64,000 bases of DNA from Hymenobacter elongatus (GTDB lineage: Bacteria > Bacteroidota > Bacteroidia > Cytophagales > Hymenobacteraceae). Made by a program: the position numbers and the translations under genes. The notes under the pieces are model-generated. The model did not search any database, had not been told where the DNA came from, and saw only the letters and a program-made list of their open reading frames with translations. The DNA lies in contig NZ_SRLD01000013.1 of NCBI RefSeq assembly GCF_004745955.1, positions 50,192 through 114,191 on the forward strand. Reading direction: 5' to 3'. Within the stretch, counting starts at the first letter, position 1. The number at the start of each line of letters is the position of its first letter. This document shows positions 50,459-60,516 of the stretch, one piece after another.

Positions 50459-53400
50459 TTAGAAGTCGTAGCCCAGGGTAAAGTAGAACTTAGGGCCTTT
50501 CTGCACATAGTCTTCCTGGCCCCAGGCAATATCGGCCTTACCGTAGAAGCCCAGCAGCGTGGTGCGCGTCCCGAAACCGTAGCCGACCAGCAGCGGGTTG
50601 CGGAAGTTGACGACCGTTGCCTTGAAACCGTTGCCCGAGCCTCCTTTGATCTGCGTGTTGAAGGAGTTGTTCTCATTGAACGGGTTGGAGCCGGAGTAAG
50701 CCGAGCCCGCGTCGCCGAAGGCCGTTAGCTGCAGGTTCCGGAAGAAGCCGGAATAGATAGGCTTGCGCGACAGGTACTGAATGATGGGCACGCGCAGCTC
50801 CGAGTTGAAGAGTACGTAGCGGGGGCCGTTGCGTTTGCTGTAGTCGAAGCCCCGCAGGTTGGTCACGAACTGCTGGTAAAAGAGCTGCGTGGGGTCGCTC
50901 AGAGTGGGCGTGAGCGGCGTGAGCCGGCCGTCCTCGTAGCGGGCGTTCAGCCAGTTGTCCATGCCACCCAGGCGGAAGGTCTGGGCCGCAGACCCGAAGA
51001 AGGAGCCAAAACTGGCCCGGTTGGCCCAGATAATCTGGCGGTGGATTTTCTGGTAGTGCCGCAGGTCAACGTAGATTTTACCGAAATCCTGGTTACCATC
51101 ATCTATACCATTGAGCTTCAGCACCCCTATTTTCATGCGGGTGCCTTCCATCATATTTACGCCCGTCGAAATGGCATTGTCGAATACCAGCTCGCCGCTG
51201 AACCCGATGTAGCTGCGGTTAGCGTCATCGTCCGTTTTGAACTCGGTAACAATCGTGCGGTTGACATTCACGAAGCGCGGGCCGCCACGCACACTAATGT
51301 TATGCGTGAGTGGATAGGCAATGGTTGGTGATACTTCGTGGCGGCCAAAGCGCAGCCGCTGGTTCTGTATCTCGCTGTCGAAGAAATACGCCTGTTTCTG
51401 GTAGCCGATGCTCCAGTCGTAGCGCTTGCGCAGGTTGGTATACTCGGCGTAGATGTTGCTGGTGCGCAAATCGGTGAGGGCGAAAATGCCGGCCCGGATG
51501 CGGTGGTCCTCGAACAGATCCGACATATTGGCCTGCCCGATCAGGCCCATGCCCAGCAGCGGATCAGCATACAGGGACGAAACCACGTTGTCGATGCTGA
51601 AGCGCCGGTCGTACTTATACGGGCCGACCACGGCAAAGGCATCAGTCGGCGGAGCCGTTGGCAGTGCCACTACATCGGTACGCTTGCGGCGGGGCGCGTT
51701 GGCCCGGCTCGGCACGTCTTCTTCGAACTGATAGTCACTGGTGTTGATCTGCCCGTCGCTTTTGCGGGGAGCCGTGGTGGGGGCAGCACCGTTCTGGGTA
51801 TCGGTTGCTACCGCTTTGGCAGGTTGCACGGCGGCTTTTTGCGGCGCACGGGAGCGGTCTTCCAGGGTTTCCTGCCGGGCAGTCTTATACAACGTCAGAT
51901 TTTCGGGCAGCACATAGCTGGGATACAGATACACGAAGTCGCGCGACTTATCGGCGGCCACGAAGCCCAGCGCACCAGTCGTTGGGTTGTAGTCGAAGCT
52001 CTCCAGGTTGGCCGCAAAGCTGCTGACGGGTACGTGCTGCCTGGTTTTGAGCGAATACCGATAGATGCTGCGGATGCCACTTTCCTCGCCCAAAAACAGA
52101 ATCTCGTCGTCGGATAGTGCCCGGGGCCGGCCTTCGTTGGAAATAGTGCTCACCAGCGTTTCCACCGGCTGCGGCCGCCCGTCGAGGTGATACAAAAACA
52201 GGTCGTAGTTGTTGACCACGCTACCAAACGAGCCCTTGGCCGTGCCAGCCGAATCGAGCCAGCGGTTAGAACTGAAAACGATGCCGCCGCCACCGGGCAG
52301 AAAGACGGGCTGCACGTCGTCGAACACGTCGCTGGTCAGCTTTTCGGGGGTGCGGCTCCCGGCCCGCAGCAGGTACAGGTCGTTTTGTCCGTTGCGCACC
52401 CCACTAAATACCAACGACTTGCCTTCGGGCGAATAGCTGAGGTCCAGAACCTGGGAGAAGGAAGTGAAAATGGTGGAGCCACCACCCGAAAACGGCAGCG
52501 CTTCCTTCAAGCGAGCCAGGATGCCGGAGGCACCGCCATCGGCGGGCCGCAACCGCAGACTCATGCTGCCTTTGGCCATTTCGGCCACGGCTACTTGCCC
52601 GTTGCCGCGCCATGCCAGCGCGGGCAGCCGCGTTTCGACCTGCTGATCCGGAGTTTTGTAGCCGCTACGGTGAATCACACGGCGACTCGAGCCATCCCGG
52701 TTGGCAACTAGCACCCGGTAGCGGCCCCGCTCGTTCGAGACGTATGCCAGCTGCTGGCCGTTGGGGCTCAACACTGGCTGCGAGTACAGAATACCTTTGC
52801 GGTTGCTGCGGGCCATCTGCCGGCTTTCTTCGGGCACCACAAATGGCGTTTGAGGCTGCACGTTCAGCTGCCGGTAGTACGCCACCCAATCCTTCAGAAA
52901 CACTTTGTAAGGCACATTGAGGGAGCTGCTGATGCCGACTTCCACGTCGCGCGTGATGCGCGTCAGGTTCAGGATATTCTGGATGGTGGTGTAGCCGTAG
53001 CGCTCCGCAATGTAGTTCCAGATGCTTTGGCCAGCCAGCTCGGGGTTGCGCACGAAAAACTGCGCCGGCCGGTTCGACTCCACTTTCTGCGTCATGTCGC
53101 GCATGTAGTCGTCCATGTCCACGCTCCAGCCTTCCGAGGCGTAGGCTGAGGCTCCCGACACGAACCAGTCGGGCAGTTGCAGCAGGTAGCTACTCTGAAT
53201 AACTTCCTTCAGGCTGCCGCCATACATCATATCGTTGAGCAGCACCCGCGTAATCTGGTAGCTCAGGTCGCGCTTAAACGTGGTTTGCTGCCCCTGAAAC
53301 GCCAGCTGCACCTTGCTCATGCGCAGCAGCTCAGTTTCGCCGCCGGTCTGGTACTTGTCGGTATCGAGGCCCACATTGCTCTGCCGCAGGTCGCCCACGG

Positions 53401-53683
53401 AGTTATAGAGCATGATTGTGGTTTTGGAATACGGGTAGTAGCCAATGAGCGAGGTCACACGCTGCAATTCCTTTTCGGCGTACTCCGCGGCGCGGCGAGC
53501 GGTAGTTTCGCCCCCGGCATAAAAGTAAATGCTGAAGTTTTGCGTGCTCAGCTGCTGCCATTCGAAGTCCTTGTACTGAATGCGGACCCGTCCAAAAGGC
53601 TCCTGCGCCGTCTGGGCCTGGGCTGTTCCGGCCGGCAGCAGCAAGGCTACCGACAATGCCATGAGTAAGGATAAGTGCTTCAT
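50459..53683 (-). CDS. Gluzincin-like/TolB propeller/outer-membrane barrel fusion protein
   Basis: A 1074-residue exported protein (signal peptide ending AQAQ). Residues 30-280 resemble peptidase MA gluzincins (STQNFSIYF, YLLQLPDWFVSGASAYASEG), but the zinc motif HExxH is replaced by SYQIT at 141-145, so it is probably inactive. Residues about 300-620 hold TolB-like propeller repeats (LSPNGQQLAYVSNERGRYRV, LSYSPEGKSLVFSGVRNGQN). After a basic low-complexity linker, residues about 740-1074 form an Omp85-like barrel (TRTTLLGFYGKADIAWG to FYFTLGYDF) with a C-terminal aromatic residue. It should sit in the outer membrane. Function unknown. Confidence 0.82.
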   Translation of the reverse strand: MKHLSLLMALSVALLLPAGTAQAQTAQEPFGRVRIQYKDFEWQQLSTQNFSIYFYAGGETTARRAAEYAEKELQRVTSLIGYYPYSKTTIMLYNSVGDLRQSNVGLDTDKYQTGGETELLRMSKVQLAFQGQQTTFKRDLSYQITRVLLNDMMYGGSLKEVIQSSYLLQLPDWFVSGASAYASEGWSVDMDDYMRDMTQKVESNRPAQFFVRNPELAGQSIWNYIAERYGYTTIQNILNLTRITRDVEVGISSSLNVPYKVFLKDWVAYYRQLNVQPQTPFVVPEESRQMARSNRKGILYSQPVLSPNGQQLAYVSNERGRYRVLVANRDGSSRRVIHRSGYKTPDQQVETRLPALAWRGNGQVAVAEMAKGSMSLRLRPADGGASGILARLKEALPFSGGGSTIFTSFSQVLDLSYSPEGKSLVFSGVRNGQNDLYLLRAGSRTPEKLTSDVFDDVQPVFLPGGGGIVFSSNRWLDSAGTAKGSFGSVVNNYDLFLYHLDGRPQPVETLVSTISNEGRPRALSDDEILFLGEESGIRSIYRYSLKTRQHVPVSSFAANLESFDYNPTTGALGFVAADKSRDFVYLYPSYVLPENLTLYKTARQETLEDRSRAPQKAAVQPAKAVATDTQNGAAPTTAPRKSDGQINTSDYQFEEDVPSRANAPRRKRTDVVALPTAPPTDAFAVVGPYKYDRRFSIDNVVSSLYADPLLGMGLIGQANMSDLFEDHRIRAGIFALTDLRTSNIYAEYTNLRKRYDWSIGYQKQAYFFDSEIQNQRLRFGRHEVSPTIAYPLTHNISVRGGPRFVNVNRTIVTEFKTDDDANRSYIGFSGELVFDNAISTGVNMMEGTRMKIGVLKLNGIDDGNQDFGKIYVDLRHYQKIHRQIIWANRASFGSFFGSAAQTFRLGGMDNWLNARYEDGRLTPLTPTLSDPTQLFYQQFVTNLRGFDYSKRNGPRYVLFNSELRVPIIQYLSRKPIYSGFFRNLQLTAFGDAGSAYSGSNPFNENNSFNTQIKGGSGNGFKATVVNFRNPLLVGYGFGTRTTLLGFYGKADIAWGQEDYVQKGPKFYFTLGYDF

Positions 53684-53734
53684 AGAGAAGGCGAAAAGCA
53701 GAGAAAGCAGAGAAAGCAGAAGAAGAGACTCGCC

Positions 53735-54811
53735 TTACGATTGGCGAGCCATATATAACGCAGAATACCGCTGAATATTGACTTCGGGCCACAGTTCCGC
53801 AGTGCCAGCCAGCACATCGGCAAAATGGGCGGCCAGCCGTGGAGCAATCATTACTCCTTTGGAGCCGAAGCCATTGAATATACTCATAACCGGCCACGCC
53901 GGATGCGTGCCCACCAACGGTTTCCGGTCTTGCACCGCCGGACGAATGCCCATGCGCTGATCCACTACCGAAAACGGCTGGTCCGTCATCGTTCCCAGCT
54001 TGTGGCTGAGGTCGTGGCGAGCCTGCTGCGTAATGTGCTCCGCAAAGGGCAGTTGCCGATAGGTAGCGCCCACGCGAAAACGCCCCTCGCCCAACGGCAC
54101 TACGTAGGCCCCTTTGTTGAGCACTTGCGCCGCCGATAAGCCCGGGCATTCTATATCAAGCACCTCTCCTTGGTTGGGCCGAAGTGGCAGCCAGGTAAAG
54201 TACGGGTTTTGGGTGGCCGCGCTGCCCTCGCAGAAGATAATATGCGGCGCACGCACCGCTCCCGCGTAGCAAACTCCGGTTGGCTCGACAACAAGCTGGT
54301 GCGGGTCAAAAGTTTCGCGCCGCAGCCAGCCATTTTGCAGCCCTTCGGCCGCCAGCGCGGCCAGCAGCTCGCGTAGCGCCACGTAGCCGCCGTGCCGGAT
54401 AGTGGCACCACCAAATTCCTGCCGCACGCCCGGCAAAGCCGCCGGCTGCGGCTCAATTTTCTCCACGAAATCCTGCCACGGCGAGTCAGCGCTACGGGCC
54501 AGCACGGTATTCTGCTCAGCCACCGACGAAAACAGCTTTAGGATAGGGGCTTCCACAAAGAATTGCTGCCCGAAATGCGCCTCTAGCGCCTGGTAGAAAG
54601 CCTTTGCCGCCGGCATCAGCTCGGTGGCCCGCCACGTTAGGGCGAAGCGCTGGCCCGCCACCGGATTCATAAGTCCCGCCGCCACATTCGAAGCTGAATC
54701 GGGTTGGTAAGTATCGAGCACCAGAATGCTTTTGCCCCGCCGCCGCAGCTCATGAGCCAAGGTAGCACCAGCCACCCCGTGACCAATAATCAGATAATCG
54801 TAAGCCGTCAT
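53735..54811 (-). CDS. FAD-dependent oxidoreductase (DAO/D-amino-acid oxidase family)
   Basis: A 358-residue flavoprotein. The ATG at 54811 (MTAYDYLIIGHGVAGATLAH) opens with the dinucleotide-binding GxGxxG variant GHGVAGAT, followed by the acid-ended second strand SILVLD. Later come GGYVALRELLAAL, RFRVGATY and FSVVDQRMGIRPAVQDRKP, which contains the DAO family's RPAxxDxxPxxG. The FNGFGSKGVMIAPRLA segment is near the C-terminus. Family members oxidise amino acids or N-methylated amines, or act in tRNA-modification domains (MnmC-like). Substrate is unknown. Confidence 0.85.
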   Translation of the reverse strand: MTAYDYLIIGHGVAGATLAHELRRRGKSILVLDTYQPDSASNVAAGLMNPVAGQRFALTWRATELMPAAKAFYQALEAHFGQQFFVEAPILKLFSSVAEQNTVLARSADSPWQDFVEKIEPQPAALPGVRQEFGGATIRHGGYVALRELLAALAAEGLQNGWLRRETFDPHQLVVEPTGVCYAGAVRAPHIIFCEGSAATQNPYFTWLPLRPNQGEVLDIECPGLSAAQVLNKGAYVVPLGEGRFRVGATYRQLPFAEHITQQARHDLSHKLGTMTDQPFSVVDQRMGIRPAVQDRKPLVGTHPAWPVMSIFNGFGSKGVMIAPRLAAHFADVLAGTAELWPEVNIQRYSALYMARQS

Positions 54812-55001
54812 GGCAAGCAAGGTAAGATGAAAACAACAGTGGCCGCCGCCAGCCGAAGCGTGGGCAACCAGCGTAGTGGAAGGCGTATGCGGGCAGTGCG
54901 GCGTATTTCAGGGCCGGGCCAGGGCGTGCATGTTCACGGGAAGACTCGTACCTTACCTGCCCAATCCGCTTGGCTACCGCCGGCCTTATTCAGTAAGCTG
55001 C

Positions 55002-55637
55002 ATGACCGTTTCTGGTTTTACTTTCAACGCTTTTTCCGAAAATACTTACCTGCTCCACGACTCCACTGGCCAGTGCGTAGTCGTGGACCCCGGCTGCTAC
55101 GATGCCGCTGAGCAGCAGGCGCTCCGGTCGTTTATCGACGCCGAGGGCCTGCAGGTAGTATTGTTACTCAACACCCATTGCCACATCGACCACGTGTTCG
55201 GCAATAAGTTTGTTCTCGACACCTATCGGGTGCCGTTTCTGATTCACGAAGCCGATTTGGGCACCCTGCGGGCCGTTCCCACCTATGCTCCCGCCTACGG
55301 CTTCGCGCAGTACCAGCCGGCCGAGCCCACGGGTTTTCTCGCGCCGGGCACGCCCGTTACGTTTGGCGACACCGAGTTGGAAGTTCGGTTCGCACCCGGC
55401 CACGCACCTGGCCACGTCGTTTTCTACCATGCCCCCACCCAGGTAGTCATCGGGGGCGACGTGCTGTTTCAGGGCAGTATTGGCCGCACCGATTTGCCCG
55501 GCGGCGACCATAGAACCCTGCTGGAAAGCATCCGCACGCAGCTGCTCACGCTGCCCGATGAAGTTACCGTGTATTCTGGCCACGGCCCGGCTACTACCAT
55601 TGGGGCGGAGCGCCGGTCCAATCCATTTCTGCGCTAA
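55002..55637 (+). CDS. Metallo-beta-lactamase fold hydrolase (glyoxalase II-like)
   Basis: A 211-residue protein starting at the ATG at 55002 (MTVSGFTFNAFSENTYLLHD); farther upstream starts add unrelated residues. The binuclear metal site is complete: THCHIDH (His59, His61, Asp63, His64), the FAPGHAPGHV histidine, VIGGDVLFQGSIGRTD with the bridging Asp, and GHGPATTIG. This set marks the YcbL/glyoxalase-II-like hydrolases that cleave thioesters such as S-lactoylglutathione. The substrate here is not known. It is followed after 21 bases by pssA. Confidence 0.9.
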   Translation: MTVSGFTFNAFSENTYLLHDSTGQCVVVDPGCYDAAEQQALRSFIDAEGLQVVLLLNTHCHIDHVFGNKFVLDTYRVPFLIHEADLGTLRAVPTYAPAYGFAQYQPAEPTGFLAPGTPVTFGDTELEVRFAPGHAPGHVVFYHAPTQVVIGGDVLFQGSIGRTDLPGGDHRTLLESIRTQLLTLPDEVTVYSGHGPATTIGAERRSNPFLR

Positions 55638-55658
55638 GCTCGTTTGTCTTTTCTCTGC

Positions 55659-56348
55659 ATGAAGAATCACCTTCCCAACGCGGTTACCTGCCTCAATCTG
55701 TTTGCGGGTTGCTTAGCCTTGTGCAACATCTTTACCAGCCACCTCGAAACGGCGGCGTACTTGGTGGGTTTGGCCGCCGCTTTCGATTTTGCTGATGGCC
55801 TGCTGGCGCGGGCCCTGCATGCCTCCTCCCCTATTGGCAAAGACCTGGATTCGCTGGCCGACATGGTTTCATTTGGCGTGGTGCCGGGCGCTATTCTGTT
55901 TCAGCTGCTGGCCCGGCCCGAGGCAGGTTTGCCCGAGTGGCTGCCCTACGCAGGCTTTATCGTGACGGTGTTTTCGGCACTGCGGCTGGCTAAGTTTAAC
56001 AACGACACTCGCCAGACTACTTCCTTTATCGGGTTGCCAACCCCGGCTTGTACGCTGGTGGTGGCCTCCCTGCCACTTATTCTGGCGCATGATACCTTTG
56101 CCCTCGGCTCCATTCTGCTGAATCCGTGGGTATTGCTGGCTCTTACTATTCTGCTGTCCGGGTTGCTGGTGGCCGAAATTCCTTTGTTCGCTCTAAAATT
56201 CAAAAACCTGACCTGGCAGGACAATTCGCTCCGCTTCATCTTTCTGCTGCTGGCCGTTGCGTTGCTGGTCGTGCTGCAGGCCGCCGCTATTCCGCTCGTT
56301 GTGCTGTTGTATGTACTGCTTTCCGTGGTTCGTCCCGCTTACAGCTAA
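55659..56348 (+). CDS. pssA: CDP-diacylglycerol-serine O-phosphatidyltransferase
   Basis: A 229-residue inner-membrane enzyme that makes phosphatidylserine, the precursor of phosphatidylethanolamine. The ATG at 55659 (MKNHLPNAVTCLNLFAGCLA) is used. The CDP-alcohol phosphotransferase motif is exact: Asp46-Gly47, Ala50-Arg51, Gly60, Asp64 and Asp68 in DGLLAR...GKDLDSLAD. About seven hydrophobic helices follow. The NLFAGCLAL opening is typical of type II PssA. No psd gene is adjacent. porU follows 135 bases later on the same strand. Confidence 0.93.
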   Translation: MKNHLPNAVTCLNLFAGCLALCNIFTSHLETAAYLVGLAAAFDFADGLLARALHASSPIGKDLDSLADMVSFGVVPGAILFQLLARPEAGLPEWLPYAGFIVTVFSALRLAKFNNDTRQTTSFIGLPTPACTLVVASLPLILAHDTFALGSILLNPWVLLALTILLSGLLVAEIPLFALKFKNLTWQDNSLRFIFLLLAVALLVVLQAAAIPLVVLLYVLLSVVRPAYS

Positions 56349-56483
56349 TATTTTGCTTGGAAACTCACAATATTTGCGCCTTCCGGTAGTTAAGTAGCTA
56401 CTGCGGTGATGAACCGCTTCTATAGTGAGTGTGTTGCAAGCTCATCACTTCTTCTGCTTTTCTGTTGCCCCAGACCTACGCTT

Positions 56484-59400
56484 ATGCGCTACTCTACTTT
56501 ACTGGTTGTTTTATGGTGCTTGACTCTTGGTATGGTCGTGCCGGCGAAGGCCCAGACCGAGCAGGTAGTACGAGGCCAATTGGTATGGAAGGGCTACGCG
56601 CAGGCTGCTAATCAGGCCGGCCGGCTGCGGCGGGTACCTATTTTCGGGGGCGGCACTTTCCGCCCCGGCGAGCAACACCCGAACTACCAGCTGCGCATTC
56701 CCGGCCGCATCGTACAGGGTCAGGTGCGCAATGCTGTGTATGAGGCTTTTTCGCCGGCTGATGCCAAGCTTTTTGATGCTGCTACGCTGCCAGCAACCGC
56801 CGATGTGAGCCTGACTACCGGCACCGAGCAGCGGCAGCCCATTACGTTTGCGCTGGTGCAGGCCGTGCGGCGCAGCCCCCAGACGGGCCAGGCCGAAAAG
56901 CTAGTTTCGTTTGAGTATGTATATGCCTTGAACGCCCAGCAAAGCCGCCCGACCCGCGTACAAAGCCGGAAGTATGCCAATTCCTCCGTATTGAAGCAGG
57001 GAGACTGGTTTAAGGTAGGCGTAGCGACCAGCGGAATCTACAAGCTCGATAAAAAAGCCCTGACGGCACTCGGCATTGACATGCAGGGCCGCGACCCGCG
57101 CCGCCTCAAAATCTATGGCAACGCAGTCGGCACCCTCCCGCAAGCCAATAGCGCTTACCGACCCGATGACCTGGTCGAAAACGCCATCTACGTAGCTGGT
57201 GAAAACGACAACAGCTTCGACGACAGCGACTATGTGCTGTTTTACGCCCGTGGCCCCCATACCTGGGATTTGGAGAAAGGCCCGGTTCCCCGGTTTCGGC
57301 ACCACCTGAATGTATACACTGATACCGCCTACTACTTCGTCACGGTAGGTACTGCGCCCGGCCTGCGAGTTGGCCCGGCGCGCACTGTCACCGGGACTCC
57401 TACTGCTACCGTCAATCAGTTTACAGAGCGGCAGTTTCACGAACAGGAGTTGATAAACCTGGGGAAGTCTGGGCGGCAATGGCTCGGTGAAGGATTTACT
57501 ACGAATACTACCTCCCGGGAAGTGGCCTTCACCATCCCCGACTTGGTTCCCGGCTCCACGCTACAGCTCACCTCGCAGTTGATTGGGGCGGTGGCCTACA
57601 CCAACAGCGCCCTTTTTCAACTTTCCCTGAATGGCACTTCACTTGGCTCCCAACCCTTGCAGGGCATCAGTAGCTCTCCGGGAAACTTTCCGGAAATAGC
57701 TAACTCCGACCTACGAACCTTCGCCTACCCGATACCCGGTACGCCAACGGCCGATTTACGCGTCAGACTCACCTTTAGCAGTCCATCTGACCCGGCCGCG
57801 CAAGGCTACCTCGACTATCTGGAGGTAAACGCTCCCCGCCGCCTGCGCCTCACAGGCAGTCAGCTGGCGTTCAATTCGCTGCCTACGGTTCCGTTCAGCG
57901 AATTCCTGTTGGGTGCTTCGGCAGCGGCTTCGGTTTGGGACGTCACGAATCCGCGTCACCCCCGGCCGCTGGCACTTGGCAGCACGGGCAATTTCGTCTC
58001 CCCCACCGACAGCTTGCGCGAATTTGTGGCTTTCACGGGCACCGACTTTCCCGCGCCTCCCCGCTTTTTCGGCAAGGTGGGCAACCAGGACCTGCACGCC
58101 CGCCTGAATCTGAATGGCAAACTCGACTTGGTTATCGTTACCTATCCTCCCTTTAAAGCAGAAGCCGACCGGCTGGCCGCTCACCGCCGCTCCCATGATA
58201 ATCTCAACGTGGAGGTAGTAACGACCACGGAGGTATATAATGAGTTTAGCTCGGGTGGGCAGGATGTGACGGCTATTCGGGACCTGATGAAAATGGTGTA
58301 CGACCGCAACACCACTGGCAAGCGCAACTATCTGCTGTTGTTCGGCGATGGTTCCTACGATTACAAATCTGACCTCACCAACGACCCCAAAGCAGTACCG
58401 ACGTGGTGGGCTGATCGGTCGCCCCTGAATGGGGACAAGATTGCGCAAAACTTCGTACCGACATATGAGTCGCGGGAGTCTTTCTCCTTGACCTACGCCC
58501 GCCCGCTGTCGTTTCCGCAGGGCAAAGGCGTTACCTTTTGCTCCGACGACTACTTTGGCCTGCTCGACGATGACGAAGGCGAATGGGACGAGAGCAGCAG
58601 CAACGAGTTTATCGATATCGGCATTGGTCGGCTGCCTATTCGCACGCCCCGCGACCAGCCCCGCTCCACGGCTCAGGCGGCCTTGGTCGTCAACAAGCTT
58701 ATTCGCTATGATGCGCCCACTAGCTTCGGTAAGTGGCGGAACCGCATTACGTTCGTAGCCGACGACGGCGACGGATCCATCCACATCAGTACTTCCGCCG
58801 ACCCTCAGGCCGACAGTATCACTCGGTTTCATCCCGAGTACAACATTCACAAAATCTACCTCGATCTGTACCCGCAAACTATCGCCTCCGGTGGTCAACG
58901 CTCACCGGAGTGTAATCGGGCCATTGATGAGTCTATTGAGCAAGGTTCGCTCATCGTGCACTATAGCGGCCATGGCGGCCCCAAAAACTTGGCCGATGAG
59001 CAGATCGTAACCAAACAATCCGTGCTGGCGCTCAAGAACCGGAATAAGCTCACCTTCATGGTAACCGGCACGTGTGATTTTGGCACCTTTGATAACCCGG
59101 AAGAAGACTCCGGTGGCGAGTTGGCGCTGACTAATGTGGAAGGCGGAGCAGTAGGACTGTTGACGACTACTCGTCTGGCTTTCTCCCACTTGAGCTTCGC
59201 GCTGACCAGTAAGTTTTATACGACCGCCTTTAAATCGATTGACGGGCAAATGCCCCGGCTGGGAGAGGCCATTATGGTTGCCAAGAACGCCAGCAACAGC
59301 GGCAGCAACAACCGCAACTTTGTCATGCTGGGCGACCCAACCAGCCGCTTAGCCTACGCCCAGCAGGAGGTAGCACTCGATTCTATCAACGGGAGGCTTA

Positions 59401-60461
59401 CCAGCACAACTGCCAGCGATACGCTCAGAGCACTGTCCACCGTTAAGCTGTCTGGCGTAGTCAAGTCTGGGCAGGCCATCAACACCACTTTCACGGGTCA
59501 GGCACACGTCACGGTTTACGAAAAGCCGGCTGTTATCTACACGCTGAAGAATCAGTTTGATGATGTCGTCCTGCCAATCATTGTGCAGGAGAATATCATT
59601 TACGATGGTCAGGCCACGGTTCGCAATGGCCGGTTCAAAGTGAACTTCGTCGTTCCCAAGGATATCAACTATAGTGTTGGTATGGGCAAGATCCAACTCT
59701 ACGCCAAAGATTCCGTTCATGTCATCGATGCCAACGGCTACCGCGAAACTGCCGTTGGTGGTGCCGATCCGAATGCCCAGCTGGACACGATTCCACCCCG
59801 GATGCGCTTGTTCATGGATAAGGAGTCATTTGTCTTCGGTGGCGTCACTGGCACAAACACTACGCTGATTGCCCTGCTGTCCGATTTGAGCGGCATAAAC
59901 ACCGCCGGTGCTGGCATTGGCCACGAAATCACGGCTACTCTCGATAACGACCCCTCCAAGCTCACGGTGCTCAATGACTTTTACACTGCCAACGTGGACA
60001 GTTTCCAGTCGGGCAAAGTGAAATACTTATTCAAAGACCTCACTACCGGTCCACACGTACTTCGCCTCAAAGCCTGGGATACGTTCAACAATTCTGCGCA
60101 GCAGGAAGTAGAATTCATTGCAGCCAGTACCGAAAAGCTAGCCTTGGCACATGTCCTGAACTACCCAAACCCCTTCTCCACCAAAACCACCTTCCAATTT
60201 GACCATAATCGCACTACCGAAGATCTGGACGTGCAAGTGCAGATCTTTACTGTATCAGGGCGGTTGGTCCGTACGCTGCGCACTACCGTCGTCAGCAGTG
60301 GCCCCCACGTGGGTCGCGACCTAGATGCCCTTACCTGGAATGGTCGCGACGAATACGAGGACCAGCTCGCCCGGGGCGTGTACGTCTACCGGGTGAGTGT
60401 CCGCTCCCAGCACGACGGAGCTACGGCTTCCAAGTTCGAGAAACTGGTTATTCTTAATTAA
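56484..60461 (+). CDS. porU: T9SS C-terminal signal peptidase/sortase PorU
   Basis: A 1325-residue surface cysteine protease of the gingipain (C25) family. It removes the sorting domain of T9SS cargo and links cargo to A-LPS. The ATG at 56484 gives a signal peptide ending AKAQ. N-terminal beta domains precede the catalytic domain (about 560-960). The catalytic His is near residue 830 in IVHYSGHGGP, and the catalytic Cys is near 864 in TGTCDFGTFDNPEE. Immunoglobulin-like domains and a C-terminal domain (YPNPFSTKTTFQF to LVILN) follow; PorU keeps its own CTD uncleaved. It is upstream of porV with a 55-base gap, the usual Bacteroidota arrangement. Confidence 0.95.
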   Translation: MRYSTLLVVLWCLTLGMVVPAKAQTEQVVRGQLVWKGYAQAANQAGRLRRVPIFGGGTFRPGEQHPNYQLRIPGRIVQGQVRNAVYEAFSPADAKLFDAATLPATADVSLTTGTEQRQPITFALVQAVRRSPQTGQAEKLVSFEYVYALNAQQSRPTRVQSRKYANSSVLKQGDWFKVGVATSGIYKLDKKALTALGIDMQGRDPRRLKIYGNAVGTLPQANSAYRPDDLVENAIYVAGENDNSFDDSDYVLFYARGPHTWDLEKGPVPRFRHHLNVYTDTAYYFVTVGTAPGLRVGPARTVTGTPTATVNQFTERQFHEQELINLGKSGRQWLGEGFTTNTTSREVAFTIPDLVPGSTLQLTSQLIGAVAYTNSALFQLSLNGTSLGSQPLQGISSSPGNFPEIANSDLRTFAYPIPGTPTADLRVRLTFSSPSDPAAQGYLDYLEVNAPRRLRLTGSQLAFNSLPTVPFSEFLLGASAAASVWDVTNPRHPRPLALGSTGNFVSPTDSLREFVAFTGTDFPAPPRFFGKVGNQDLHARLNLNGKLDLVIVTYPPFKAEADRLAAHRRSHDNLNVEVVTTTEVYNEFSSGGQDVTAIRDLMKMVYDRNTTGKRNYLLLFGDGSYDYKSDLTNDPKAVPTWWADRSPLNGDKIAQNFVPTYESRESFSLTYARPLSFPQGKGVTFCSDDYFGLLDDDEGEWDESSSNEFIDIGIGRLPIRTPRDQPRSTAQAALVVNKLIRYDAPTSFGKWRNRITFVADDGDGSIHISTSADPQADSITRFHPEYNIHKIYLDLYPQTIASGGQRSPECNRAIDESIEQGSLIVHYSGHGGPKNLADEQIVTKQSVLALKNRNKLTFMVTGTCDFGTFDNPEEDSGGELALTNVEGGAVGLLTTTRLAFSHLSFALTSKFYTTAFKSIDGQMPRLGEAIMVAKNASNSGSNNRNFVMLGDPTSRLAYAQQEVALDSINGRLTSTTASDTLRALSTVKLSGVVKSGQAINTTFTGQAHVTVYEKPAVIYTLKNQFDDVVLPIIVQENIIYDGQATVRNGRFKVNFVVPKDINYSVGMGKIQLYAKDSVHVIDANGYRETAVGGADPNAQLDTIPPRMRLFMDKESFVFGGVTGTNTTLIALLSDLSGINTAGAGIGHEITATLDNDPSKLTVLNDFYTANVDSFQSGKVKYLFKDLTTGPHVLRLKAWDTFNNSAQQEVEFIAASTEKLALAHVLNYPNPFSTKTTFQFDHNRTTEDLDVQVQIFTVSGRLVRTLRTTVVSSGPHVGRDLDALTWNGRDEYEDQLARGVYVYRVSVRSQHDGATASKFEKLVILN

Positions 60462-60516
60462 GTCTCGAATATATTCCGCCATTTTCGTTTACTTTCCGCT
60501 CTTCTTGTTCTCTTTT

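Noticed and set aside
57756..58898. 380-codon open frame on the minus strand within porU
   Set aside because: It is antisense to the porU protease region, which is intact. Its composition is what the complement of high-GC codons yields.
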